Below, in pieces: positions 52,175 to 63,420 of a stretch of 64,000 nucleotides of DNA; the first letter of the stretch is position 1, and the number at the start of each line of letters is the position of its first letter. The notes beneath the pieces were generated by a model that made no database searches, was not told the origin of the DNA, and saw only the letters and a program-made list of their open reading frames with translations. A program made the translations under genes and the position numbers. Origin of the DNA: CAVVYV01 sp963818205 (GTDB lineage Bacteria > Actinomycetota > Thermoleophilia > Solirubrobacterales > 70-9); assembly GCA_963818205.1 (NCBI GenBank), contig CAWFRG010000014.1, positions 1 through 64,000 on the forward strand, given 5' to 3'.

Positions 52175-53092
52175 GTGAGCACCGCTCCCAAAAAAGCTTC
52201 CGGCTCGCAGCGCGAGCCCGTGACGGTCCCGGGGATCGCGGAGATGAAGCGGGCCGGCGACAAGGTCGTCATGGTCACCGCCTACGACTATCCCTCGGCC
52301 CAGATCGCGGAGGAGGCCGGCGTCGACGTCGTCCTCGTCGGCGACACCGCCGCGATGGTGGTCCTCGGGCACGACGCCACCACCCCGGTCGGGATGGACG
52401 AGATGCTGATGATGGCCGCGGCGGTGCGTCGCGGGCTGGAGAAACCGCTGCTGATCGGCGACATGCCGTTCGGCTCCTACGAGGTCTCGAATGAGGACGC
52501 GATCCGGAACGCCCAGCGCTTCGTCAAGGAGGCCGGCGTCGACGCGGTGAAGCTCGAGCGCGGTGGGCCCTCGGTCGATCGGGCCCGGGCGATCATCCGC
52601 GCCGGGATCCCGGTGATGGGTCACGTCGGCCTCACCCCGCAGACGGCTTCCCAGCTGGGGGGCTTCAAGGCGCAGGGGCGCACCGGCGAGGCCGCAGCGA
52701 CGCTCGCCGAGGAGGCGCTCGCCCTCCAGTCGATCGGCTGCTTCGCGATCGTCTTCGAGGCGATTCCCTCCGCCGTCACCGAGGCGCTCGTGCCGAGGCT
52801 CGAGGTGCCGGTGATCGGGATCGGCGCCGGCCCCGCCACCGACGGCCAGGTGCTCGTCCTCCACGATCTGCTCGGCGTCTACGAGGGCCACCGGCCCAAG
52901 TTCGTCAAGCGCTACGCGGAGGTCCGCAAGGAGATGCTGAAGGGGATCCGCGGGTACGCCGACGACGTTCGCTCCGGACGCTTCCCCGACGAGGAGGAGC
53001 ACACCTACTCGATCCCGCAGGAGGAGCTCGAGGAGTTCGCCCGCTACCTCGACGACGAGAGCCTCGCGGCGCACACCCCCTGGGACTGGTAG
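52175..53092 (+). CDS. panB: 3-methyl-2-oxobutanoate hydroxymethyltransferase
   Basis: 305 residues. Makes ketopantoate from 2-oxoisovalerate and methylene-tetrahydrofolate. MVTAYDYPSAQIAEEAG, VGDTAAMVVLGHD (Mg ligand), DMPFGSY, AVKLERG and GIGAGPATDGQVLVLHDLLG are landmarks. GTG 52175 starts it. Its substrate 2-oxoisovalerate is also the product of valine deamination by the dehydrogenase at 15173-16281. Confidence 0.94.
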   Translation: MSTAPKKASGSQREPVTVPGIAEMKRAGDKVVMVTAYDYPSAQIAEEAGVDVVLVGDTAAMVVLGHDATTPVGMDEMLMMAAAVRRGLEKPLLIGDMPFGSYEVSNEDAIRNAQRFVKEAGVDAVKLERGGPSVDRARAIIRAGIPVMGHVGLTPQTASQLGGFKAQGRTGEAAATLAEEALALQSIGCFAIVFEAIPSAVTEALVPRLEVPVIGIGAGPATDGQVLVLHDLLGVYEGHRPKFVKRYAEVRKEMLKGIRGYADDVRSGRFPDEEEHTYSIPQEELEEFARYLDDESLAAHTPWDW

Positions 53093-53248
53093 ATGCGAGC
53101 GCTTCGAGGCGTAAGCCGAGGCTGATGCGCGGGCGCGCGCCAGCGCGACCCGTCTCGTGCAGCTGGCGAAGCCGGGTAACCGCAACCGCGGCCTCGGGGT
53201 TAAGTTAGTTGCAAGTGTCACATTCTTCGTTCACACAGGAGGTGAGCG

Positions 53249-53485
53249 ATGGAGATGTTGAAGAGATTGGACCCGCTGTTCCTGTTCCTGGTGATCGTCG
53301 GTGCCCTCAACTGGGGCATCCTCGGCGTCACCGGGGGCGAGACGAATGTCCTCAGCGAGATCTTCGGTACCGGAACCTTCACCGACGTCGTCTATGCAGT
53401 GATCGGCGTCGCCGGGTTGGTCTACATACCGAGGCTGCTCGAGGTGCTGCACATCGGCGCCGGCCCGCACCCGCGCGGCGCCTAG
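53249..53485 (+). CDS. DUF378 small membrane protein
   Basis: 78 residues, two to three hydrophobic segments (LFLFLVIVGALNWGILGVT, VVYAVIGVAGLVYIPRLLE) with the DUF378 hallmark GALNWG. A consensus AGGAGGTGA site lies before ATG 53249. Function unknown. It is followed by an 11-bp hairpin terminator. Confidence 0.85.
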   Translation: MEMLKRLDPLFLFLVIVGALNWGILGVTGGETNVLSEIFGTGTFTDVVYAVIGVAGLVYIPRLLEVLHIGAGPHPRGA

Positions 53486-53530
53486 CGCAGCGGCTGACAT
53501 AGACCCAGCCTGAGAAGCTGGGGGACGCAT

Positions 53531-53556
53531 CCGAGCCGGGCATCCGCCCGGCTCGG
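53531..53556 (+). terminator. Hairpin after the DUF378 gene
   Basis: CCGAGCCGGGC, a four-base loop and GCCCGGCTCGG make an 11-bp perfect stem 45 bases after the stop, without a T-run. Confidence 0.7.
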
Positions 53557-53608
53557 CCGTCGAAGGGGCCTCCCACTGTCCACCTCGGCAAACAGCGCGT
53601 CGACCATG

Positions 53609-53634
53609 TAGCCGCTTTGGACGAGAAGCGGCTA
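53609..53634 (-). terminator. Hairpin after the large membrane protein gene
   Basis: TAGCCGCTT, an eight-base loop and AAGCGGCTA form a 9-bp stem about 50 bases past the stop of the minus-strand gene that ends at 53686. Confidence 0.6.
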
Positions 53635-53685
53635 TCCGCTTTGCATGGAAACCGGCGGTCTTCACGAGATACTGGCGACTCCCGG

Positions 53686-55308
53686 TTACGGGCGCTGCGT
53701 TTGGCCGGGAGCCGTTGGGGGTGGCGGAAACTCCCGTGCCGTCTGCCGGCGCAGGATCTCGACGCCGACCACGGCCAGCGCGGCCAGTATGAGAATCACG
53801 AGGACCTGCCCGACGTTGTTGATCGTGGGAAGCAACGCCAGCCAGAGCAGGAAGACAAAGGCGAGAACCGCATAGACGACAACCGGGCGGTCGCGCAGGT
53901 ACGGCGCGAGGAAGCGTCGCACGGCGACCTCGTGGCGGCCGGGCCCTGCGAGGGCCCCCCCACCGATGAACGCCAGCCCGATCACGAGTACGAACAGCGC
54001 CCGCTCGCGCAGCCCCCCGGAAATGATGTCCCAGACGGCGGTGATGGCCGGCTTGACCGCGTCGGAGCTCGCCGTCGAGCTCTCGATCGCGCTGCCGAGC
54101 AGACGCCTCGCCAGCAGGGTGAGCAGCGTCGCCGCCAGGATCCCGCCCCCGGCCGCGATCAACGCCTCCCGCCGCCATCCCTTCGCCAGGTAGAGGGCGG
54201 CCAGGTACAGCACGAGCGCCAGCAGCGGCAGCACGAAGCCGAGGTTGCGCAGCGCGCTGAAGAGGTCCTGGAGCCCGCTCAGTTGGCTGGAGTTCATCAC
54301 GACGACCTCGCCGGGGTGCTGAACCGCCTGACGGTTGAGCAGGGTGGTGATGCGCGCCTGAAGCGAGGCGAGCGTGGGGTCGAGCTTGATGATGTTCGCC
54401 TGGCTCGGATCCTGGAGCACCGCGGTGACTTGTCGCTGCAGTCCGGCCAGCCGTTTGCCCAGGTCGGCCAGCCGGCCCTCGAGCTCGGACAACCGGCTCT
54501 GGAGCTGGGCGGGGACCTTCGGCAGGATTCCGTTGATCTTCTGCTCGAGGCTCGCGATCGTCGCCTGGAGCGCGGCGGCATCCGTTTGGAGGGTCTGGAG
54601 ATCCCCTTGTACCTCCGGGCTGAGCGTGCCCGCCTGCGCCTGGGAGAGGGCCGTTCGCGTGGTCTCGATCTGGGTCTGGGCCGTGGTCAGACGCTGCTTG
54701 AGCTCCGTCGAGTACTGCTGAATGAAGCTCTGGATCTGGGAGATCGTCGAGGGATCTACCCCCAGGCGAGTGGCAAGGTCGGCGACGAAGGGCCCGTATT
54801 CGAGCGTGACGACGCCGCCTTGGGTCGAGACGAACTGGCCCTCGTCCTCGATCAGGCTGACGAATCGCTGCTGCGCGCCATTGATCGCGGTGGCGACGAG
54901 GTCCTGGACTCGAGGCGAGGCGAGCGCCGTCTCCGCCACGTTCGTGGCGAGCTGTCTCGTCGCCGCCGTGACCGGAGCGGCGAGCGGCTGGGCGGCGGGC
55001 GGCAGCCTCTGCTCGATTTGGGCTTGGACGTCGACGTTGGCGTAGAGCTGATCGACGGCGAAGATGCTGAGCTGCTCCTGGACGTCCTCGTCCTGGAGGA
55101 TCTCTTCGGTGCTGTCGGCAAACTGGTCGGAGTCGAGGACCTCGGTCTGAACCCAGTTCGCGATCATCGAGACGAGCAGCACCACCGACGCGAGCACGAC
55201 GAGGGACCACACGAGGGCGCGGTGACGATGCTTCTGGCCCCCGGCGGGCTCAGGCGCGGGTGCCGAGGCTCGCTCGGGTGGCGGGGGAGTGCCAGGTTGG
55301 TCGGGCAT
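53686..55308 (-). CDS. Large membrane protein with exterior coiled-coil domain
   Basis: 540 residues. A Pro-rich cytoplasmic N-terminus, one helix (ALVWSLVVLASVVLLVSMIA, about 31-50), a long exterior region of about 300 residues with predicted coiled coils (LKQRLTTAQTQIETTRTALS, LEGRLADLGKRLAGLQRQV), then about four helices near the C-terminus (FVLPLLALVLYLAALYLA and later). Similar proteins occur across actinobacteria as hypotheticals. No catalytic motif seen. The 270 bases upstream, before the YjbQ gene, hold only a short hairpin (ACTGTC/GACAGT near 55439). Confidence 0.75.
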   Translation of the reverse strand: MPDQPGTPPPPERASAPAPEPAGGQKHRHRALVWSLVVLASVVLLVSMIANWVQTEVLDSDQFADSTEEILQDEDVQEQLSIFAVDQLYANVDVQAQIEQRLPPAAQPLAAPVTAATRQLATNVAETALASPRVQDLVATAINGAQQRFVSLIEDEGQFVSTQGGVVTLEYGPFVADLATRLGVDPSTISQIQSFIQQYSTELKQRLTTAQTQIETTRTALSQAQAGTLSPEVQGDLQTLQTDAAALQATIASLEQKINGILPKVPAQLQSRLSELEGRLADLGKRLAGLQRQVTAVLQDPSQANIIKLDPTLASLQARITTLLNRQAVQHPGEVVVMNSSQLSGLQDLFSALRNLGFVLPLLALVLYLAALYLAKGWRREALIAAGGGILAATLLTLLARRLLGSAIESSTASSDAVKPAITAVWDIISGGLRERALFVLVIGLAFIGGGALAGPGRHEVAVRRFLAPYLRDRPVVVYAVLAFVFLLWLALLPTINNVGQVLVILILAALAVVGVEILRRQTAREFPPPPTAPGQTQRP

Positions 55309-55578
55309 GTTCGGTGGGTTCGGACGGCTAGTGAGTCGAAGACCCAGCTACTTCGCGCTCAGGGTCGCGACACCTTAGTCGCTGGGCTGGGACGGTTCGC
55401 AAGACTCGTCCCCTGGTTTTTCGAGCTGCTGTCCGGATCACTGTCCCCGACAGTGCCGCGGCGCTGCTTATCGGGCGAGCCAGCTTCCGACGTGCTCATC
55501 CGTCTCTCCCTCGGGTCGGGGCTTCTCTGCGGCGAGTTCTATCACCTGGATCACCCCTGCTTCGCTAGCTTGACCGCG

Positions 55579-55995
55579 GTGAGCGTTCACAGCGGGGAAC
55601 TGAAGCTCTCGACGCGCGGTGACAACGACGTCATCGACATCACCGCCGAGGTCGAGCGAGTGGTCGGCGAGGGACCGGTCAGCGACGGCCTGGTTACCGC
55701 CTTCGTCCGCGGATCGACCGCCGCGGTGACGACGATGGAGTACGAGCCCGGCGGCGTCGCCGACCTCCGGGCGCTGCTCGACCGGCTGGTCCCGGTCGAG
55801 GGCGACTACGAGCACAACCGGCTCAACCGCGACACCAACTCCCACGCCCACCAACGGGCATCCCTGGTGGGCGCCTCCGAGCAGGTGCCGGTCATCGGCG
55901 GCAGGCTCGCTCTCGGCACCTGGCAGCAGCTGGTCCTGATCGACTTCGACGACCGCCCGCGCGAGCGCACCGTGATCGTCCAGGTGGTCTCGTGA
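55579..55995 (+). CDS. YjbQ/UPF0047 family protein
   Basis: 138 residues. DVIDITAEVERVV, GLVTAFVRGSTAAVTTMEYE, NRDTNSHAHQRASLVG and LGTWQQLVLIDFDDRPRERT are landmarks of YjbQ, for which weak thiamine-phosphate synthase activity has been reported. GTG 55579 fits the family start. The frame is open for 2 kb upstream, antisense to the membrane protein, and that part is not coding. Confidence 0.88.
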   Translation: MSVHSGELKLSTRGDNDVIDITAEVERVVGEGPVSDGLVTAFVRGSTAAVTTMEYEPGGVADLRALLDRLVPVEGDYEHNRLNRDTNSHAHQRASLVGASEQVPVIGGRLALGTWQQLVLIDFDDRPRERTVIVQVVS

Positions 55996-56043
55996 GCGGC
56001 CAGATCAGTCCGTAGCCACTGGCCGGCGACGTATGGTCTGGGC

Positions 56044-57043
56044 ATGAGCCCCGGCTCCACGAAGGCGCCCCGCGGGGGCGTCGACCTGGGCGGCACCAAG
56101 ATCCAGACGGTCGTCGTCGACGCCAAGAACAAGGTCCTCGGCGAGTCCCGGCGCCCGACACCTTCGACCGGCGGGCCCGAGGACGTCGCGAAGGAGATCG
56201 CAGCGGCCCTGCGCGAGGCGGCGGCGGAGGCGGGCCTGGGAACTCGGGACCTCGCTGGGGCCGGAGTCGGCTCGCCGGGCGACGCCGACGAGGAGACCGG
56301 CGTCGTCTCCGACGCCCGCAACCTGCCCGGCTGGAACGGCTCCTTCCCGCTCGGGCAATACCTCAGCGACCAGCTGGGCGTCCCGGTCTCGGTCGGCAAC
56401 GACGTCCAGGTCGCCGTTCAGGGCGAGTTCGAGCTCGGGGCGGCGAAGGAGTTCGACACGATCCTCGGCGTCTGGTGGGGCACCGGAGTCGGCGGCGGGC
56501 TGATCCTCGACGGCAAGCCCTGGCTCGGCCGCGGGGCGGCGGCCGAGATCGGGCACATGGTTGTCAAGCGCGGGGGCGCCAGATGCACCTGCGGGCGCCG
56601 AGGGTGCATGGAGGCCTACGCGGGACGGTTGGCGATGGAGCTGAAGGCGCGACGGGACGTAGAGCGGGGCGCGAAGACCGACCTCTTCCGGATCATGGAG
56701 GAGCAGGGGCGCGACCGGCTCACCAGCGGGGTCTGGGAGCGAGCGCTGAACCACGGCGATCACCTCGCGACCCAGCTGATCGACCGCGCGGTCAAGTACC
56801 TCGGCGCCGGGGATCGCTTCGGCGGTCAACCTGATCGACCCCGAGGCGGTGATCATCGGCGGCGGCCTCGGGGTTCGGTTCGGCGAGAAGTACGTGCAGC
56901 GAATCGCCACCCGGATGCATCCCCACCTGTTCGTTCCCGACCGGCCGCCGGTCATGCACGTGGCCGGGCTTGGAGACCTCGGCGGTGCGATCGGCGCGGC
57001 GCTTCTGAGCAAAGAGGCCCGGGCGCCGCAAAAAGCTGCCTAG
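56044..57043 (+). CDS. ROK-family sugar kinase (glucokinase-like; one frameshift)
   Basis: Phosphorylates a hexose with ATP. GVDLGGTKIQTVVVD is the ATP site, GAGVGSPGDADEETG and GWNGSFPLG follow, and the zinc/ROK signature CTCGRRGCMEAYAG is intact. Near 56815 one extra G (GGGGATCG) shifts the frame; LIDPEAVIIGGGLGVRFGE then continues to the stop at 57043. About 333 residues when corrected, normal for the family. The stop overlaps the convergent membrane gene. Confidence 0.85.
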
Positions 57044-57804
57044 CCCGAACGAGCCTTCGAGGGCTTCGAGGGAGCGCCGCCGATCAGGTCCTGGAAGCGG
57101 CGAACGCGGCGGTCGTGGCGCTCCTTCCGCGCCTTCGCCTTCGCCAACTTCTTACTTCCTTCGCCATAGCGGCGCCGCGCCCAGAACGAGCCCGGTCGGG
57201 CGAGCCGAATCGCCGCCACCCAGGCGACCGGAGGGATGAACATCCCGATCACGGCCGCGCTGAACTTTCCCTTCAGCGCCACCAGAGCGCAGAGTCCGAG
57301 ATTGACCGCGACGGTGGCGACGATCCCCACGGTCGTTCCGCCATCTCCGGCATCGAGCGGCACGAAGCCGACGATGTATCCGCCGGCGATGATCGCGGCG
57401 AAGATCACCGCGTCGACCGAGCTCCGACCCTCCTCGGCCCAGTAGACGTCCTCGAGATGGAGCCAGAGGGCGAACTCGTCGAGGGTGAGTCCCATGCCGA
57501 CGCCGAAGAGGCCGGCGAGGATCTCGATCCACGGCTCCCCGGGGTCGCCGGCGAAACTCAGGAACCCTGACACCATCATCAGGACGATCCCGAAGACGAG
57601 ATGATGAATGTGAAGGCCGCCCGGGGTGACATTGCCGGGCCACCAGGAGACCTCGGCGCGGATCATCCGGGTGCTGAAGCGGATGAAGCCGAAGGAGAGA
57701 AGCATCGCGGCCAGCAGGATCAGCCCCGCGCGCTGCTCGGGCGTGTCCAGCGTCGCACCAGTATCGAGCTCGAGCGACACCGCCGCCAGCAGTCCTCCGC
57801 TCAT
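57040..57804 (-). CDS. Conserved actinobacterial membrane protein
   Basis: 254 residues with about six helices. Conserved-looking TPGGLHIHHLVFGIVLMM and GLTLDEFALWLHLEDVYWAE between helices may bind a metal (His, Asp, Glu). A basic cytoplasmic tail (KAKARKERHDRRVRRFQ) ends it. I recall it only as hypothetical in actinobacteria. It lies 21 bases after uvrA on the same strand, so may be co-transcribed. Confidence 0.75.
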   Translation of the reverse strand: MSGGLLAAVSLELDTGATLDTPEQRAGLILLAAMLLSFGFIRFSTRMIRAEVSWWPGNVTPGGLHIHHLVFGIVLMMVSGFLSFAGDPGEPWIEILAGLFGVGMGLTLDEFALWLHLEDVYWAEEGRSSVDAVIFAAIIAGGYIVGFVPLDAGDGGTTVGIVATVAVNLGLCALVALKGKFSAAVIGMFIPPVAWVAAIRLARPGSFWARRRYGEGSKKLAKAKARKERHDRRVRRFQDLIGGAPSKPSKARSG

Positions 57805-57825
57805 GAGTGGAGCCTAGTGCCCTGC

Positions 57826-60771
<2,946 letters not shown>

Positions 60772-60772
60772 T

Positions 60773-60786
60773 CGAACAAGTGTACG
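60773..60786. promoter_or_regulatory. LexA (SOS) box-like site upstream of uvrA
   Basis: CGAACAAGTGTACG matches CGAACRNRYGTTCG at all but one base (T to A in the right arm) and has extended symmetry TCGAAC/GTACGA. It is one base from the uvrA start codon, so binding would block transcription of a leaderless or short-leader mRNA. Confidence 0.55.
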
Positions 60787-60856
60787 AGTGCCCTCAGACT
60801 GGCCTAAAGGCGGCGCAACTGGCCAGCGGAAGCACCAGACCCGCTAGCGTCGGCTC

Positions 60857-61312
60857 GTGGCGGAATCTCCTTCCCCGCCCTCAGTCAGCGGGATCTCCGA
60901 GCTGGTCCTCGAGGTCTCCGATCTCGATGCCGCCCGGCACTTCTACCGCGAGGTGCTGGGCTTCGAGGAGACCCTCTATGGCGAGGGACGAGAGGGGCGC
61001 TACTGGTACCTGATCGGGGAGACCGCCAGGCTCGGGCTGTGGACCGAGCAGGTCGGCCTCGCCGGGGGCCGCGGCGGCGCCCACGTCCACTTCGCCTTCC
61101 AGGTCGAAGACCCGGAGATCGATCGCCTGCTGGAGCGGCTCGGCGGTGCGACCGAGGTCGAGGGGCCGATCCAGCTTGGCCCCGGCCGGGCAATCTACGT
61201 AACCGACCCCGACGGGAACGTGGTCGAGTTCTGGAGCCAGGACATGGCCGAGTACGCGAAGGGAGCTCGGGCGGGGGGCGGCCCGGGGACCTTCAAGCCG
61301 AGGGCGACGTAG
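60857..61312 (+). CDS. VOC (glyoxalase/bleomycin-resistance) family protein
   Basis: 151 residues. ISELVLEVSDLDAARHFYRE, LGFEETLYG, and a second module with GAHVHFAFQVEDPEIDRLLE and IYVTDPDGNVVEFWS. The metal ligands His (VHFAF) and Glu (VVEFWS) are present. Could be a lyase, dioxygenase or binding protein. GTG 60857; it is divergent from uvrA and overlaps the next convergent gene by 20 bases. Confidence 0.82.
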   Translation: MAESPSPPSVSGISELVLEVSDLDAARHFYREVLGFEETLYGEGREGRYWYLIGETARLGLWTEQVGLAGGRGGAHVHFAFQVEDPEIDRLLERLGGATEVEGPIQLGPGRAIYVTDPDGNVVEFWSQDMAEYAKGARAGGGPGTFKPRAT

Positions 61313-62165
61313 CGCTCCGGAGCAGACGCACGGGTAACGAGACCCTGCCGAGGCTCCAGACCTCCCGGGCGGAGTAGGGCCAGGCATAGGTCGGGTTGCC
61401 GTTCCGAATCAACTCACAGAGTGCAGGATGCCCGGTCTCGGCTGCAGACCACTCGTAGAGGCGCTGCAGGCGGGGCACGATGACTCCGTAGTCGAGCATC
61501 CTCCCGAGCTGCTGCTCATCCGCCAGGTATGCCTCCACCTCATCTTCCAGCGGGTACCGATCTGGAAGCACCCGCCGGAGCGAGAGGAAGGCACCAGCCA
61601 TCCCCACCCTGGGGTCGCCGAGGAGACGGCCAAGCGGAGCGAACCTTCCCAGCGAAAGGCGCGGCACAGCAACAAGCGCGTGGGCGTATAGCACGCGGAC
61701 GAGGACTACGTTCATGAAGAAGCGCTCGGGTCGGCTCTCCGCCTCCGCCAGCTCTCGCTGATCGAGATAGGCGGCGATGATGCTGGCGTTGTGCGCGCAG
61801 TACCAGTTGCGCGCGGTGGGAGCATCGATGAAGGACATCCAGAGCTCGACGGTCCGCGCCGAGGGAGCCCCTCCCAACCCCGCGGCGCGGGCAACGGCCT
61901 CGCACCCGTCGCGCACCAGCCGTTCGTTCACCTCGCGCCACCAAGGACTGCCCGGCGGGCTCGCGTCAAGCGGATCGAGGACGCCGCGGTCCGCCTGCCA
62001 GCGCATGAACGACATCGCTGCCCGGCGGAACGGCAGATGGCGAGGAGCGCGGCCGGTCGGTCCGCGGTAGGTCCGCCTTGCCAGCGCGAGCCGGGCCGCC
62101 GGATCGTCCCGCACCGCCTCGACCTGCGCCGCGGCCCTGGCAGCGGCGGTCACACCTCCGCCCAT
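61293..62165 (-). CDS. Unknown actinobacterial protein
   Basis: 290 residues, no signal peptide, mainly helical by composition. Motifs standing out: RHLPFRRAAMSFMRWQADRG, GSPWWREVNERLVRDGCEA, WMSFIDAPTARNWYCAHNAS and NGNPTYAWPYSAREVWSL. Conserved-looking Trp and His residues suggest an enzyme or regulator fold, but I recognise no family. I recall similar hypotheticals in Streptomyces-type genomes. Confidence 0.65.
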   Translation of the reverse strand: MGGGVTAAARAAAQVEAVRDDPAARLALARRTYRGPTGRAPRHLPFRRAAMSFMRWQADRGVLDPLDASPPGSPWWREVNERLVRDGCEAVARAAGLGGAPSARTVELWMSFIDAPTARNWYCAHNASIIAAYLDQRELAEAESRPERFFMNVVLVRVLYAHALVAVPRLSLGRFAPLGRLLGDPRVGMAGAFLSLRRVLPDRYPLEDEVEAYLADEQQLGRMLDYGVIVPRLQRLYEWSAAETGHPALCELIRNGNPTYAWPYSAREVWSLGRVSLPVRLLRSATSPSA

Positions 62166-62187
62166 CTCGGACCCCTGAGGCGGCGGG

Positions 62188-62714
62188 CTACCGCCCGGCG
62201 CGCGAGAGGACGTCGTCGAGCAGGCCGGAGCGGTCGCCGGGGCCGAACTTCTGGGTGAGGTCAGCCTCGATCTCCTCGCGGCCCTTGCCGTCGACGGCGA
62301 GCTTCATCGCCACCAGGCGTGCCGCGGCGTCGTCGCCGTTCGCTTGCCTGCGGTCGGCTCTTCCGGAACGGGGTCCGGGCCGGGGACGGGCTCGGGCTGG
62401 GGTTCCGGCGCCGGCTCGGGAACGGGATCGGGCATCGGTGACGGCTCGGGCTCCGGATCAGGTCGCGGCGACGGTGTCTCCCCGGCGAGCTCGCTGAGAG
62501 CCCGCCTTGCGCGCTCGATCCGCTCGCGGGCCTCCGCCTCCGCGTCGTCGCGGATCCGCTTCGCCTCGGCCTCGACCTCGTCGCGGATCCGCTTCGCCTC
62601 GGCCTCCGCCTCGCTGATGATCCGCTCGGCCTTCGCCTCCGCCTCGGCGAGGGTGCGGCGGACCGCCTCGGCCGCCTGAGCCGCAAGCTCCTCCGCTCTG
62701 TTGCTCTCGCTCAC
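62188..62714 (-). CDS. Coiled-coil protein with conserved C-terminal helical motif (one frameshift)
   Basis: An N-terminal helix of Ala/Glu/Arg heptads (AEAKAERIISEAEAEAKRIR), a Pro/Glu-rich spacer (PEPAPEPQPEPVPGPDPVPE) and, in the next frame from about 62342, a conserved tail ARLVAMKLAVDGKGREEIEA with FGPGDRSGLLDDVLSRAG ending at TAG 62188. Such tails occur on several actinobacterial coiled-coil proteins, from memory. GTG 62714 is the start. Role unknown; the architecture resembles DivIVA-like scaffolds only loosely. Confidence 0.65.
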
Positions 62715-62761
62715 GGCTGAAAGCGTAGTGAGACAGGCAAGCCGCCGTCGCGGGTCATAGG

Positions 62762-63412
62762 ATGCCGACGCCCAGGCGACTGCCTCGAATGGACTCCAGC
62801 ACCCACCTACAGATACTGCCGCTGGCCCTGATCATGGTGATGGGGCCGCAGATCCTCACCGCGATATTCCTGGTGACCAGCCACGAGCCGGTGAAGAACT
62901 CCGGGGCGATGCTGGTCGGGGTCATCCTCGCCGCCTCGGCGAGCGTCCTGCTCTGGTTCGGGCTCGTCGACCTGCTTGGGATCGACCCAAAGGACAGCGG
63001 CGGGCCGACCACCCTCGACTGGGTCGTCGCCGGCCTCCTCGCCCTGCTCGCGATTCGCGTCTTCATGACGCGGGGGACGGCCGAGGTGCCGAAGTGGATG
63101 ACCACCCTCCAGGAGGCCGAGCCGAAAAGGGCGTTCACCCTCGCCTTCCTCCTGATCTTCCTGATGCCCACCGACATCATCGCCGTGATCTCGACCGTGA
63201 ACTTCCTCCACGACAACAAGCTCAACGCGGTGGACGGATGGCCGCTGGTCGCCGCGACCACGGTCCTGATGGCGCTTCCGATCGCCGGCTACCTCCTCCT
63301 CGGCCACCGAGCCCGGGAGGCTATGCCGAAGATCCGCGACTGGCTGACCACCAACGCGTGGCTGGTAAACCTGGTCGTGATCGTCTACTTCATCTACCAG
63401 ACCCTCTCGTAG
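62762..63412 (+). CDS. GAP-family (LysE-like) membrane protein
   Basis: 216 residues with six helices (LQILPLALIMVMGPQILTAI, NSGAMLVGVILAASASVLLW, AFTLAFLLIFLMPTDIIAVI, WLVNLVVIVYFIYQTLS). It resembles GAP/Sap-type proteins involved in export of lipids or small molecules in actinobacteria. ATG 62762 is used; ATG 62789 (MDSSTHLQILPLAL) is an equally plausible start. Confidence 0.75.
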   Translation: MPTPRRLPRMDSSTHLQILPLALIMVMGPQILTAIFLVTSHEPVKNSGAMLVGVILAASASVLLWFGLVDLLGIDPKDSGGPTTLDWVVAGLLALLAIRVFMTRGTAEVPKWMTTLQEAEPKRAFTLAFLLIFLMPTDIIAVISTVNFLHDNKLNAVDGWPLVAATTVLMALPIAGYLLLGHRAREAMPKIRDWLTTNAWLVNLVVIVYFIYQTLS

Positions 63413-63420
63413 CGGCGGCC

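Noticed and set aside
53617..55578. Long open frame upstream of YjbQ on the plus strand
   Set aside because: Antisense to the membrane protein gene; homology to YjbQ begins only at GTG 55579.
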